From NCBI GenBank assembly GCA_029721435.1, contig CM056573.1:120117947-120181946 (forward strand): DNA of 64,000 nucleotides, written 5' to 3'. This DNA comes from Gymnothorax reevesii. Taxonomy: Eukaryota > Chordata > Actinopteri > Anguilliformes > Muraenidae. This document shows, piece by piece, positions 59,901 through 64,000 of this stretch (position 1 is its first letter; every line of letters starts with the position of its first letter). Both the position numbers and the translations under genes were made by a program. A model generated the notes under the pieces. The model ran no database searches and had not been told where the DNA came from. It saw only the letters and a program-made list of their open reading frames with translations.

Positions 59901-62404
59901 CAGAACATTCGTTGCGGAGCGCCATCGACATACTCCTAGTTCATTATTGGGTTAAATACTTCAATCCATCTATTGGTTACCATTGGTTTCTGTCATCATT
60001 GGCTTACTGGTAGAGAGACATTGTTCATATTGTTGGTGAAGTCTTCATGTAACCACAGATATGGTCAAAAACCAGTTATTACAAAAAAATGACTGTGATT
60101 GTAATTTAGTGGAATTATGTCCCCCCCCCGAGGGAGAGGGGGCACATAATGTTTTAGGCTTGGTTCCCGATCGCGTTTGCGCTGGCATTTCCACTTCGTT
60201 TCCGGAGCGTAACTCCAAAACTGTTTGCAAGATCTAAATGAAACTTTGCATACTTACTACTGAGGCCCTGAAGTGGTGCCTTTTGGTATGTGCCTGTCTG
60301 TCCGTCTGTCTGTCTGTTCGCCCAGATGTTATCAAGTCTTGTCCGGAGCATTACTCCAAAACCATTCGCATAATCTTAACTAAACTTTGCATACTTACTA
60401 CTCTGATCCTGCAGTGATGCCTTTTGGTACATACCTGTATGTCTGTCCGTCCGTCGGGTGGGTTAGGCCGGGAAGGGGGCCAGGGGTGAGATGTCTGTTT
60501 TTAAAAAACACAAACAAAAAAAAAAACACATTCTGGTTGTTGTTACATTATTTAAATTTTTTTTTTTTTTTTACTTTATTGGCAGAAAAATTCACTGAGT
60601 GGTACTGTACAGCTGGAAGAAAACTGACCAGTGAAAGGGTTAAACTTTAAGGCAACTTTTTAAAAAGGAAACAATATTTGTCCTCTGTATGCTGTGTGTA
60701 GCTCTGGGGAGACGTCTGTGAATCAGCAGCTCAGGGCTGGCGGTCAGGCCTTCAGTACCGTCCTCCCTGGAGGCCCCACCACAGGAAACACAGCCAGCTT
60801 CTTTGCTCCAGCGTCACATTTCCACAGATATCTGCAGGCGCTTAGTCACTTCCACACGCCGTCTGAAGGGAAAAATGGCAAATAAACAGGATTCCTCCAG
60901 TTTATGTCGGAGGACAAAACGTTGATTGCTTTTCAGTGTGGAGCGCGAAACTGTTATCCTTAACCAAAGAGATTTGCGTGCAGGATTTCGTGAAAAGTCA
61001 AATAAATAAATTGCGAAGCATGTTGCCTGTGTTTGAGTGTTAAAGATTTCAAATCCTCTCCACTCATGTCATTTTCAATCACTACTCACTGTCTTTCATG
61101 TGATCCTTACCCTGGCCTTGCTGCGGTTCCGGCAGGTTTGGACCCAGAGAAACATTTGGGAAGGACTCTGGAAGAGATGCAGCCCTATCTGAAACAGGTG
61201 GGACCCCAGCCTCACCCCAGACCTGACCGCTACATCCTCCTGATCTTTACATCTTTCATAATCATATTACTGTTAGGGAAATCACGTTAGGGACTGTGTT
61301 CATCTGTCATACTGTTACCCTGAAACTGCTACCGCTCTCACTTCTTGTTGAATAATTTTTTTCATAATTATCATTTTTATCACATTAAATACACATTAAA
61401 GTGTGCAGCATGTCTGAGGCAATATAACAAACATGGACTAAACAAAAAAGGAATTACAATTATAGTGATAATGATATTTAATAGATTTCGTAAATTCTGT
61501 GCAAGAATTGTGCTGTACTAGAGAGGAATTATTGAGTTTATGGGAAGTTGCTTTTTCTGAGAAATCAAACATTACTGGGCCAATTTTATCGGACAGATTA
61601 AACTAAATCCTGGATATGTGGTTTTGTGTGGAAAATCTTTGTTTGACATTGAATTAAGTCTAGAACTGGGCTTAATCTATGCGTAAAGCTAGAATTTGTC
61701 ACACAATTCAGCTGTGCTTAAGGTTATGCACTTTCGTCCGTGCTCATGGTCCATACCATTAGTGATGAAACAAATGGCTCCATTCTCGCCCTCATTTTGT
61801 TTTCCTTATTTGAAGTCAGTTTAAAAAGATAAATAAATAAAGATATAAAATTCATGATTTCATGTTGGACTTCACATTTCCATACTCCAGCTCTCTCAGA
61901 AGTACGGAGTTCACGTTTGTGGAGAAGGAGGTGAATATGAGACCTTTACCTTGGACTGTCCTCTGTTTAAGAAGAGAATTGTCATGTAAGTGTTGCTCTG
62001 AAATTGATTCTGGATTTTGTTCTTTCGCCCACTTTTAAGGCATGCTGAGGGGGTATATAGTGCCAAGCGCAATCTAGTTTTACGTCCATTTTCTCCAAAC
62101 CATGTAGGAATTTCGTACCTCCTGTCCTCATGATCTTAACCTGTTTTGTGATCATATTACTGATACTAAACTTCATGCGTGGTTGTGTTATGGGATGTGA
62201 CTGTAGAATCATTGGGTATAAAGGGAGTTCTTCAGGCAAATTGTCAGTCATTTAGTATTCCCAGTTGTAGAAGAAACAGCCATGATCTGCTTTGATTTTA
62301 TGTTCTTCAGAGACTGTATGGAGACAGTGATCCACTCAGCTGATGCCTTTGCTCCTGTCGGATATCTGAAGTTCTCAAAGATGCATCTAGAAGATAAGAT
62401 GAGC
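8362..62404 (+). CDS. dph6: dph6 (ATPBD4): diphthine--ammonia ligase, eight coding exons, 3' end incomplete
   Basis: The product converts diphthine on the modified histidine of elongation factor 2 to diphthamide, using ATP and ammonium, in the cytosol; this role is known for the family. Joining exons 8362-8384, 13254-13348, 13508-13692, 41448-41521, 42973-43091, 61136-61197, 61891-61985 and 62311-62404 gives 747 nt, or 249 residues without a stop. Visible motifs are the ATP-pyrophosphatase PP-loop SGGKDS (residues 8-13), [13 protein letters not shown] (40-52), GDEVEDLY in exon 3, [16 protein letters not shown] (111-126), [16 protein letters not shown] (197-212) and [14 protein letters not shown] in exon 8. 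All introns are GT-AG and the phases agree at every junction. The human protein is 267 residues, so about 15-20 C-terminal residues are missing here. The match to the human and zebrafish proteins is from memory of the family; the splice sites and frame are read directly. Confidence 0.95.
9195..10520 (-). mobile_element. Tc1-like DNA transposon, one terminal repeat recognisable
   Basis: The left end reads CAGCGCTCTCCATAATTATT and GGCACCCCTGG directly after a TA, the usual Tc1 insertion dinucleotide. A partial internal copy, ACAATTATTAGCACCCCTG, lies at 9390-9408. The matching right-hand terminal repeat is not visible; similarity fades after the ATATTTATACCCCAGG block (10458-10475), so the right limit is approximate. 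The transposase lies on the minus strand and is broken. Confidence 0.85.
9578..10419 (-). pseudogene. Tc1-like transposase pseudogene
   Basis: Starting at 10419 the minus strand gives [20 protein letters not shown] with a paired helix-turn-helix region ([19 protein letters not shown] and [21 protein letters not shown]), an N-terminal DNA-binding domain of Tc1-family transposase. The frame meets a stop at about 10027. The DDE part resumes with [26 protein letters not shown] and SQSPDVNP further left, the last two in an open frame at 9853-9578. In-frame stops replace conserved tryptophans and the NPIEN-type motif is degraded, so the protein is inactive. Confidence 0.9.
11727..12914. repeat. large imperfect inverted repeat (foldback element)
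   Basis: The left arm (about 11727-12056) is the reverse complement of a right arm that starts at 12272 and ends near 12914. Shared landmarks are GATACGGCGC / GCCGTATCTC, AACCTTACAAGTTCCC / GGGAACTTGTAAGGTT, GGTGTGTTTTGGGGGTT / AACCCCCAAAACACACC and GCACTGATATTTC / GAAATATCAGTGC. The loop is about 215 bp. The right arm carries roughly 290 extra bases (about 12389-12682) that have no counterpart in the left arm, either an insertion or a deletion from the left. No transposase was seen. It may be a foldback transposon or an inverted duplication. Confidence 0.8.
13254..13348 (+). CDS. dph6: dph6 coding exon 2 (PP-loop, residues 8-39)
   Basis: The acceptor ttgcag precedes T-GGT-GGC, which completes Ser8 and gives [12 protein letters not shown] and then [20 protein letters not shown] is the nucleotide-binding P-loop of N-type ATP pyrophosphatases. 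The exon ends at AATACTG before the donor gtgatt, a fairly weak donor; one base carries into exon 3 (phase 1). The human protein has three extra residues at this junction, so the exon 2/3 boundary lies in a variable surface segment. Confidence 0.95.
13349..13507 (+). other. dph6: dph6 intron 2
   Basis: A 159-bp phase-1 intron with gtgatt donor and ccctttag acceptor. No repeats seen. Confidence 0.93.
13508..13692 (+). CDS. dph6: dph6 coding exon 3 (residues 40-101)
   Basis: The acceptor ccctttag follows a T-rich tract. The exon reads [21 protein letters not shown] through [15 protein letters not shown] and ends in phase 0 at the donor gtaatg. This is the most strongly conserved part of the family and identifies the gene on its own. 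It lies only 159 bp after exon 2, while the next exon is 27.8 kb away. The open frame continues past the donor to 13785, but residues after K101 do not resemble the family. Confidence 0.97.
13760..13930. mobile_element. palindromic MITE-like repeat
   Basis: Arms of about 53 bp (13785-13837 and 13861-13913) are reverse complements. They share GCAGGCTTTTATTCCAACC / GGCTGGAATGAAAGC and AAGCAGTTAC / GTAACTGCTT, with a loop near 23 bp. The motif TTCCAACCAAGCAGTTACxCACCTGATT is typical of widespread fish hAT-type MITEs (from memory). It lies about 90 bp after the exon 3 donor. Exact ends and target duplications were not determined. Confidence 0.65.
14404..15294. mobile_element. DNA-transposon remnant with long inverted terminal arms
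   Basis: A left arm (14431-14671) and a right arm (15086-15283) are reverse complements, with shared blocks such as GTGACGTGC / GCACGTCAC, GGAGGTTAGTT / AACTAACCTCC, AATGACGGGCCAGTTTAA and CCTGAAATGCTCA. The left end reads CAGGGGCGCG, like the CAGGGGCG start of some hAT-type elements, but the matching right end is lost in a G run. The 414-bp centre has no transposase. It looks non-autonomous and decayed. Confidence 0.7.
18714..18920. repeat. TG-rich microsatellite tract
   Basis: Imperfect (TG)n with interspersed TGCATG and TGTTTG variants. Open frames in all directions here are artefacts of the repeat. Confidence 0.85.
20500..20640. mobile_element. possible Tc1-like terminal fragment
   Basis: The phrase GTATGGCCTCCTTTGGCCTT and GATAACAGCTTACATTC resembles the antisense 3' coding end of some fish Tc1-like elements. 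The resemblance is short, no terminal repeat is seen, and the call is weak. Confidence 0.3.
23440..24520. promoter_or_regulatory. candidate intronic conserved non-coding block, locally CpG-enriched
   Basis: The block is richer in CpG than its surroundings (for example GCGGAATTGCGGACGGCGCGC at 23520-23540 and GCAAGCCCCCGCTGCCATGC near 23812). It has no repeat signature. A 249-codon open frame runs on the minus strand (23741-24490), but it shows no domain, no splice context and low-complexity lysine runs, so I treat it as non-coding. Function is inferred only. Confidence 0.25.
26096..26600. promoter_or_regulatory. candidate CpG-dense intronic regulatory element
   Basis: About 25 CpG dinucleotides fall within 26130-26450, against very few in the flanks. 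They are followed by an AT-rich core GCACTTTAATTAATTTGG (26468-26485) and the phrase TATGCTATACCATA. Escape from CpG decay and a homeodomain-like TTAATTAA core are what an intronic enhancer or an internal CpG island could look like. No exon or repeat is recognised. Known context: in mammals DPH6 neighbours a gene desert near MEIS2 that is rich in conserved non-coding elements. Confidence 0.35.
26930..27300. promoter_or_regulatory. candidate AT-rich conserved non-coding block
   Basis: It contains AATTAGTAATTGGCGTTAATG, TTTATAATTCAG and CATTTTCATTAATGCAAT, that is several TAATT/ATTAA homeodomain-type cores and an octamer-like ATGCAAT, in non-repetitive sequence. Only motif density supports the call. 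Confidence 0.25.
29540..30260 (-). mobile_element. decayed Tc1-like element with transposase pseudogene
   Basis: The minus strand from about 30188 reads as a broken transposase N terminus ([16 protein letters not shown], then stops). A later part is antisense to the familiar TTTGGATCATTGTCTTGCTGT block (29648-29668). Several stops and frameshifts interrupt the frame. Terminal repeats were not identified, so the limits are approximate. Confidence 0.65.
30541..31857 (-). mobile_element. complete Tc1/mariner-type transposon with long terminal inverted repeats and TA duplication
   Basis: The ends are CAGGTGCTGGTCAACGAATT and its reverse complement, each flanked by TA (30539-30540 and 31858-31859). 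The inverted repeats run for about 210 bp at each end (30541-about 30755 and about 31645-31857) with small differences, including GAATTAGAATAATTTG against GAATTATAATAACTTG. The unit is 1317 bp long. The transposase lies on the minus strand and is frameshifted. Confidence 0.92.
30815..31557 (-). pseudogene. Tc1/mariner transposase pseudogene
   Basis: Minus-strand fragments from 31557 leftwards show a helix-turn-helix ([20 protein letters not shown]) and, in an open frame at 31246-30815, the DDE-domain phrases [18 protein letters not shown] and [18 protein letters not shown], ending near the right family length. The N-terminal and C-terminal parts lie in different frames. The position where the family has the catalytic glutamate (NxIEN) reads NVIKN here. 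Both points argue for an inactive enzyme. Confidence 0.88.
34525..34605. repeat. (CA)n microsatellite with CG/CT variants
   Basis: CACACA runs interrupted by CACGCGCACA and CTCACGCGCA. Confidence 0.9.
34680..35035. promoter_or_regulatory. candidate intronic conserved non-coding block
   Basis: Non-repetitive sequence with TATCAAAGG-type (TCF-like), TTTAATCAGCG, TTTATAATTACAGG and GTTATCTTAAGG motifs, next to a CA microsatellite. The mixture of TGATTAGCTGAC and AT cores suggests a developmental enhancer, but this rests on appearance only. Confidence 0.3.
35817..36482 (+). mobile_element. internally deleted Tc1-like element between TG/CA tracts
   Basis: The left end has GAGCCAAAACATTAAAACCAC and the right end GGTGGTTTTAATTTTGTGGCT, an inverted repeat pair of a common fish Tc1-like family. 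The inside still shows GACAAGGGTCAAATCGTCATG, GGGTGCCCAACGCTCATCAATG and ACAGTGCATCGTACC, matching the N-terminal third of that family's transposase gene, then jumps to the 3' end. CA repeats touch the left end and (GT)n the right end. Confidence 0.75.
36479..36518. repeat. (GT)n microsatellite between two Tc1-like elements
   Basis: About 19 uninterrupted GT units bridge the end of one element and the start of the next. Confidence 0.95.
36524..37758 (+). mobile_element. Tc1-like element with degenerate transposase, same family as 47027-48092
   Basis: The ends are CACTGCCCGGCCAAAAA (after TA) and TTTTTGGCCGGTCAGTG. The inside carries transposase remnants on the + strand: [12 protein letters not shown] and [14 protein letters not shown] near 36735-36820, then [18 protein letters not shown] and SGASVVIWG near 37199-37300. 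Many stops and frameshifts are present. The second copy in intron 5 shares the same phrases, for example GTGCCCACTGTAC. Confidence 0.85.
38502..38877. mobile_element. 376-bp foldback (MITE-like) element with near-complete palindromy
   Basis: The left half starts GGGCCAGGTCAT and the right half ends GTGACCTGGCCC; the two halves are reverse complements over nearly the whole length. Shared blocks include GAGTTACAAA, GCTCCAAAACTTAGTAAG, AAATGGCTTTGTGTAG and TCATTTGATTT. GTAACTCCGTTAC occurs at 38681-38693 and near 38860, with a variant at 38517. No coding capacity is present. The family is unknown to me. Confidence 0.88.
39800..39958. repeat. TG-rich microsatellite tract
   Basis: Imperfect (TG)n with GGGTGTGAG variants, ending directly at a Tc1-like terminus. 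Confidence 0.85.
39960..40855 (-). mobile_element. internally deleted Tc1-like element flanked by microsatellites
   Basis: The ends are CACTACCACTCAAAAGTTTG with GGATCACT and AGTGATCCCAAACTTTTG, inverted copies of each other, the left one after TA. The minus strand at 40482-40279 encodes a transposase N-terminal remnant ([20 protein letters not shown] and later [15 protein letters not shown] text). The DDE domain is missing. TG/GTAT repeats touch both ends. Confidence 0.82.
40856..41120. repeat. GTAT and TG microsatellite tract
   Basis: (GTAT)n passes into (GT)n, including an uninterrupted GT run at about 40965-41000. Confidence 0.9.
41448..41521 (+). CDS. dph6: dph6 coding exon 4 (residues 102-126)
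   Basis: The acceptor ccttgcag is followed by [18 protein letters not shown] and then RVRVENV, with the last valine codon split GT|G across the intron. The donor is the consensus gtaagt. [17 protein letters not shown] is a hallmark segment of the diphthine--ammonia ligase ATP-pyrophosphatase domain. Phase in is 0 and phase out is 2, matching exons 3 and 5. Confidence 0.96.
41522..42972 (+). other. dph6: dph6 intron 4
   Basis: A 1451-bp intron with gtaagt donor and cccacag acceptor. It carries a long TG-rich tract (42222-42660) and, just after it, a small block GTATAATTATCCCCTTCATAA (42738-42760) with repeated ATAATTAT cores that may be regulatory. Nothing else is assigned in 41640-42220. Confidence 0.93.
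42222..42660. repeat. long TG-rich microsatellite tract
   Basis: Imperfect (TG)n with TGCATG and TGTATG variants over more than 400 bp. It creates cysteine/valine-rich open frames on + and histidine/threonine-rich ones on -, all artefacts. Confidence 0.92.
42973..43091 (+). CDS. dph6: dph6 coding exon 5 (residues 126-166)
   Basis: The acceptor is the second of two cacctgtcccac(ag) repeats. The exon reads [21 protein letters not shown] and then [19 protein letters not shown], ending with one base of a glycine codon before gtaagg. PLAYLW and IKVAA are family-conserved. The long open frame that overlaps this exon in another frame (42078-43250) comes from an upstream TG microsatellite and is not coding. 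Confidence 0.96.
43186..43385. mobile_element. palindromic MITE-like repeat
   Basis: TTTCAGCCCAAACACTAGGACA and its imperfect inverse TGCTTAGTGTTGGGCTAAAAT lie about 80 bp apart, with further pairing of GGAAAAAAAGGCCC with GGGCC...TTTTT outside. The sequence resembles the hAT-type MITE seen at 13.8 kb in layout (arms with a TTCCAGCCC-like core), but the two are not close copies. It starts about 95 bp after the exon 5 donor. Confidence 0.5.
44270..44640. promoter_or_regulatory. candidate intronic conserved non-coding block
   Basis: Non-repetitive sequence with GTATAATTATG, TTGTAAATTATGG, CTGTCAATTTGC (a MEIS/PBX-like TGTCA context) and a CpG-rich right end (GCGGCGCGTCTCG near 44570). Only motif content supports it. 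Confidence 0.25.
45765..45852 (+). repeat. three-copy 30-31-bp tandem repeat
   Basis: Units start TGGTTTCTTGGG (45765), TGGTTCCTAGGG (45795) and TGGTTTCTTTGG (45826), each followed by a ..AGCT.. segment and an ACTAC junction. Units differ at several sites. Confidence 0.75.
47027..48092 (+). mobile_element. Tc1-like element with TA duplication, same family as 36524-37758
   Basis: The ends are CACTGTCCGTCAAAAA and TTTTTTGGACGGGCAGTG, each flanked by TA (47025-47026 and 48093-48094). The length is 1066 bp, shorter than the sister copy. The + strand holds a broken transposase. Confidence 0.9.
47200..48000 (+). pseudogene. Tc1-like transposase pseudogene
   Basis: Fragments in shifting frames include [30 protein letters not shown] and [18 protein letters not shown], the last two being the hydrophobic strand and second catalytic-aspartate region of the Tc1 DDE domain. 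The first part reads with stops every few dozen codons and the C-terminal PDLNPIE region is not preserved. Dead. Confidence 0.82.
48161..48367. mobile_element. 207-bp repeat with CCCCCGCCA inverted ends
   Basis: Perfect 9-bp inverted ends (CCCCCGCCA at 48161-48169, TGGCGGGGG at 48359-48367) enclose GGATATAGGTTTGACCTCCG, a CCGTCCGTCC run and ACCAAATTTGGTGTGTAGC. CGTCCGTC-containing repeats recur at 59-60.5 kb. It could be a small non-autonomous element. Confidence 0.6.
48530..48790 (+). pseudogene. Tc1/mariner transposase C-terminal remnant
   Basis: The + strand contains [18 protein letters not shown], the region of the third catalytic residue of Tc1/mariner transposases. Before it come stops in WQDMQ..PAQ. 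No terminal repeats are recognised nearby. It belongs to a family different from the copy at 47027-48092. Confidence 0.6.
49420..50220. promoter_or_regulatory. candidate AT-rich conserved non-coding block
   Basis: It is dense in homeodomain-like cores: GTCTAATTAAATTC, ACCTTAATTAACAGGTGGG (with an E-box CAGGTG), ATTAAAAATGATAGTGTCATTAAT and TTTGAATATGTAAA. No repeat signature or coding potential was seen. The combination resembles vertebrate developmental enhancers, but conservation cannot be tested here. Confidence 0.35.
51081..51107. repeat. GGCCCAATGGGCC hairpin, related to 1783-1807
   Basis: GCTTACTGGCCC and GGGCCGATAAGC pair with two mismatches around AAT. The following GTGGCATCCGTCCTCCG suggests the start of a short dispersed repeat. 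Confidence 0.4.
52640..53290. repeat. diverged repeat region with a duplicated module
   Basis: The phrase AAATTATTTCTCAAAAA, then TTTTTTCTAAATC and an ACTTACCTT/ACTCACCTT segment, occurs at about 52885-52950 and again at about 53217-53285. Between them lies a unit with GGAAGTCATATATGACCTG that is also found in the tandem array at 54.3-55.1 kb. A hairpin, CGGGGCTAAAGCCCCG, sits at 52663-52678. Confidence 0.55.
53907..53957. repeat. (TA)n microsatellite
   Basis: About 25 uninterrupted TA units. Confidence 0.95.
54280..55065 (+). repeat. diverged tandem repeat, unit about 145-150 bp
   Basis: Landmark ACAGATGGAG(T/C)CTAGGTTTG or variants occur at about 54379, 54494, 54644, 54788 and 54933. Each is followed by GGAAGTCATATATGAAC-type and GACCTTTGAAGGTCAAACTTGAC-type blocks. 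Spacings are about 115, 150, 144 and 145 bp. A further single unit lies near 53060. The units are strongly diverged, so the array is old. Confidence 0.75.
56331..56625 (+). repeat. dispersed fish repeat (LINE/SINE-like)
   Basis: ATATACTTTATTGAACCCTG followed by TGGGG, GGAGCAGTGGGCAGCCACTG, AGGGATCAACTCC and ACCAGTACTCAAACC resembles a very common fish repeat whose class I recall only as a non-LTR-derived sequence. The poly-tail and target duplication were not found. Confidence 0.5.
56830..57260. promoter_or_regulatory. candidate AT-rich conserved non-coding block
   Basis: It contains CCATTAAAATTAGTTAAAAGG, GACTAATTAAAAAGG, GTGCACTAATTAAGTC and TTCAAGCAAATTACCC in non-repetitive DNA. Clustering of ATTA cores is the only support. 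Confidence 0.3.
59200..59690 (+). repeat. two-copy diverged tandem repeat, spacing about 315 bp
   Basis: CCCTATGCATTGGGCTCGG, ATGGGAGGGGCATGAGATGA, CATATCAGACGG and GGTGTGCCAATC in the first unit match CCTTATGCATTGAGCTAGG, ATGGGAGGTGCATGGGATGA, CATATCAGATGG and GATGTGCCAGTC in the second. A preceding segment (59030-59110) holds GTCTGTCCGTCCG. Confidence 0.75.
60114..60470 (+). repeat. two-copy tandem repeat with CCGTCCGTC ends, spacing about 140 bp
   Basis: TCCGGAGCGTAACTCCAAAAC, AACTTTGCATACTTACTACT and GTGCCTTTTGGTATG recur as TCCGGAGCATTACTCCAAAAC, the same middle block and ATGCCTTTTGGTACA. Each is followed by a CTGTCCGTCTG/CTGTCCGTCCG run. A poly-C start (60120-60129) resembles the CCCCC start of the repeat at 48161. 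Confidence 0.75.
61136..61197 (+). CDS. dph6: dph6 coding exon 6 (residues 166-186)
   Basis: The acceptor ccggcag is followed by [21 protein letters not shown]. The human counterpart has LDPDKHLGKTLDQMEPYL at the same place. It ends in phase 0 at CAG before gtggga, a non-consensus but usable donor. Reading through this donor stays open to 61290, so a retained-intron transcript would add foreign residues; I regard splicing here as correct because exon 7 continues the family sequence. Confidence 0.95.
61198..61890 (+). other. dph6: dph6 intron 6
   Basis: A 693-bp phase-0 intron with gtggga donor and actccag acceptor. AT-rich, no repeats recognised. Confidence 0.93.
61891..61985 (+). CDS. dph6: dph6 coding exon 7 (GEGGEYETF motif, residues 187-218)
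   Basis: The acceptor actccag is followed by [19 protein letters not shown] and then [12 protein letters not shown], with the last codon split AT|A. The donor is gtaagt. [16 protein letters not shown] is the second diagnostic motif of the family and is thought to help shape the substrate site. The exon is 693 bp after exon 6. Confidence 0.97.
61986..62310 (+). other. dph6: dph6 intron 7
   Basis: A 325-bp phase-2 intron with gtaagt donor and gttcttcag acceptor. No repeats recognised. Confidence 0.93.
62311..62404 (+). CDS. dph6: dph6 coding exon 8 (residues 218-249)
   Basis: The acceptor gttcttcag is followed by A-GAC, which completes Ile218, then [19 protein letters not shown] and [12 protein letters not shown]. 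[14 protein letters not shown] and HLEDK match the family C-terminal part. It ends in phase 0 at a good donor, gtgagt. The human protein has a further short tail of about 15 residues, so one more exon is expected. If the donor is not used, the frame closes after eight codons at TAG 62429-62431. Confidence 0.94.
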
Positions 62405-64000
62405 GTGAGTTCTGCTCATGATGTGTTTTAGACGGTAACTGTAGTTGATTGCATGCTTTCTGTCTGTATGGCACTTTGCAGCCCTGGTTGTATTGCTTCA
62501 AACTCATAGAGATCTTCACAACTTGGACATTTCAGTTTATTTTATAGTAAATGCGATTTTTCATTTTTATGTTGTGAGGGAATACCTCATTGCTCGTGTT
62601 CGTCATTTGAAAGAGCTAGCCCTATGCTGGTCCGGCTCCTGGGGTTGATGGTATTTTTTTCATGTGTCTCAGTTTGTCCCACATAGACTATTCACTCACG
62701 CCTCTAACCAGGCCCCGCTTAACAAACATGTCTGATCATATTAAGAGGCTTTGCATTCGGGTAGGTGGAGAGGCCTGTAAGGGTTTGTGGTTTTGCCCAG
62801 ATTTCTGTCATCAGAGGAAGCAAAAGGAAAAGGTTATTTTGGCCCCACAGACAGAGTGTGGGCTGCCTCCTGATTGACCTTTGCTGATTTGGGCAAAATT
62901 GAGGTATCCGAGTTCCCCAGAGTTTCTTGCTTTATTTGTGATATGGTAACTGCAGCAGTCTTTGCAGCCTATTGGTCTGCTTTGATTCTATTATCAGTGC
63001 ATCGCATCGGTCATTATCACTATGATCTATTTACTGGTTGTTGTTCTTGAATATTTTGTTCAAAAATAAATGTTACATTTGTTATGGCCCCAATTTGTTA
63101 TTACATTTACAACACAAAAGCAACAGCAAGGGATGACAGACACAGTTTTAAAAACTTAAACACATTTAATCCAACAAAGGCAACTAACTACTAACTAATC
63201 TACTGACCAAGATTGAATATATACAAAAAAACTGAAATATTTACAGTCCCTTTGGTGGGTTGGCTTGGTGATGTCCTGGGTGAGGAAAATGCTCTAACAC
63301 AGGCAAAAATCCACAAAAGAAACTTCACAGGTCTTGAACAGAATGAAAGGTCTGGTCACATGTATCCTTCTTCTTGCCATTTCTCCTACCACTTTACTGT
63401 CTCAATTCTCCCCCTTATATACTCTTTTGCAGACCCCTCCCACCTTTTAGACCTCTTTTTATTTTTAATTTTCTGGGACTTGCCCCAGACATGCCCAGAA
63501 CATGTCCAAACATATGGCCAGTCTGGGCTTAACAAAAAAAAGGTAAATACTGCCATCTAGTGGCCTATATTCACATCAGACATTTTTGTTAGTTTCAAAG
63601 CATGCAATATCATGTTTGTAGGATTTTGTGAGAGTTATCATTTTGGAAACATACATAGATATATTAGCAAAATGACAAAATACCTTGAAACAAAGCGAAC
63701 TTTGACCCCTTAAACATGACAAAACTCCTTATAAAAGCCTTCCATAGGTGCCACCAGTGTTTCAATTTAAGAAGTGAACTCTTCCAAGGGAAGGGAAACA
63801 CCTACCGCTTGCTGCTAGGGGCCATAGTGAGGCAGCTTGGGTATTATTCAGTGAGGTTTGTAAGTTTTTACCCCTCAGCCCGACAAGGGCACAAGGTGTA
63901 TTGTCGTCCCTTTGGCGGGTGGGTAGGCGGGCATCCGAGCAGGCGGGCGGCTGCAATTTTGTCTAGGCTATTTCTCTGTAACCACTTGGGTTAGGAAGTT
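62405..64000 (+). other. dph6: start of dph6 intron 8 (or 3' end region)
   Basis: It follows a good gtgagt donor. I found no exon encoding the family C-terminal tail. AATAAA-like sequence at about 63064-63069 could serve a short transcript that reads through to TAG at 62429-62431. A CCCCTCAGCCC-type repeat begins near 63865 and runs off the right edge. Confidence 0.6.
63865..64000 (+). repeat. dispersed repeat with CCCCTCAGCCC and GGGTGGGTAGGCGGGC
   Basis: Same motif order as the minus-strand copy at 5755-5850; truncated by the window edge. Confidence 0.5.

Larger units (their letters stand above)
43092..61135 (+). other. dph6: dph6 intron 5
   Basis: An 18-kb phase-1 intron with gtaagg donor and ccggcag acceptor. 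It contains a MITE-like palindrome, one Tc1-like pseudogene plus a DDE fragment, a short repeat with CCCCCGCCA ends, several diverged tandem repeats and a (TA)n tract. I see no assignable structure in 45100-45700, 46000-47000, 51300-52600, 57300-59000 and 60650-61100. No nested gene is supported. Confidence 0.88.

Overview
The window looks like ray-finned fish genomic DNA. It has spliced vertebrate-type genes with GT-AG introns of up to about 28 kb, long TG/CA microsatellites, many Tc1-like transposons of the kinds common in fishes, palindromic MITE-like repeats, and no bacterial-style gene packing. The species cannot be named from the sequence alone.

One protein-coding gene can be supported, and it fills most of the window on the + strand. 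It is dph6, diphthine--ammonia ligase (ATPBD4 family), the last enzyme of diphthamide synthesis on translation elongation factor 2. Eight coding exons were found by hand: 8362-8384, 13254-13348, 13508-13692, 41448-41521, 42973-43091, 61136-61197, 61891-61985 and 62311-62404. All have GT-AG borders and matching phases, and together they encode 249 in-frame residues. The last exon, about 15-20 residues by comparison with the human protein, was not found and probably lies beyond the right edge.

Bases 1-8361 are upstream flank with no recognisable gene. They hold an LTR remnant with a tRNA-like primer-binding site (1205-1778), a Tc1-like 3' end with a SINE-like repeat nested in it (3850-4345), and a truncated Tc1-like copy (4862-5262). 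Intron 1 carries a decayed Tc1-like transposon (9195-10520) and a large inverted repeat (11727-12914). Intron 3 (27.8 kb) is the main accessory area. It holds two MITE-like or foldback elements near its start, a CpG-dense block near 26.1-26.5 kb, and Tc1-like copies at 29.5-30.3, 30.5-31.9, 35.8-36.5, 36.5-37.8 and 40.0-40.9 kb. It also holds a 376-bp foldback element (38502-38877) and long TG/CA tracts. Intron 5 (18 kb) holds another Tc1-like pseudogene (47027-48092), several divergent tandem repeats (54.3-55.1, 59.2-59.7 and 60.1-60.5 kb) and AT-rich homeodomain-site-rich stretches that resemble conserved non-coding elements.

No tRNA, rRNA, CRISPR array or operon was seen, and I found no convincing new biological system. 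The most useful leads are the foldback and inverted-repeat elements, the repeated placement of Tc1-like ends against TG/CA microsatellites, the candidate intronic regulatory blocks, and the unresolved 3' end of dph6.
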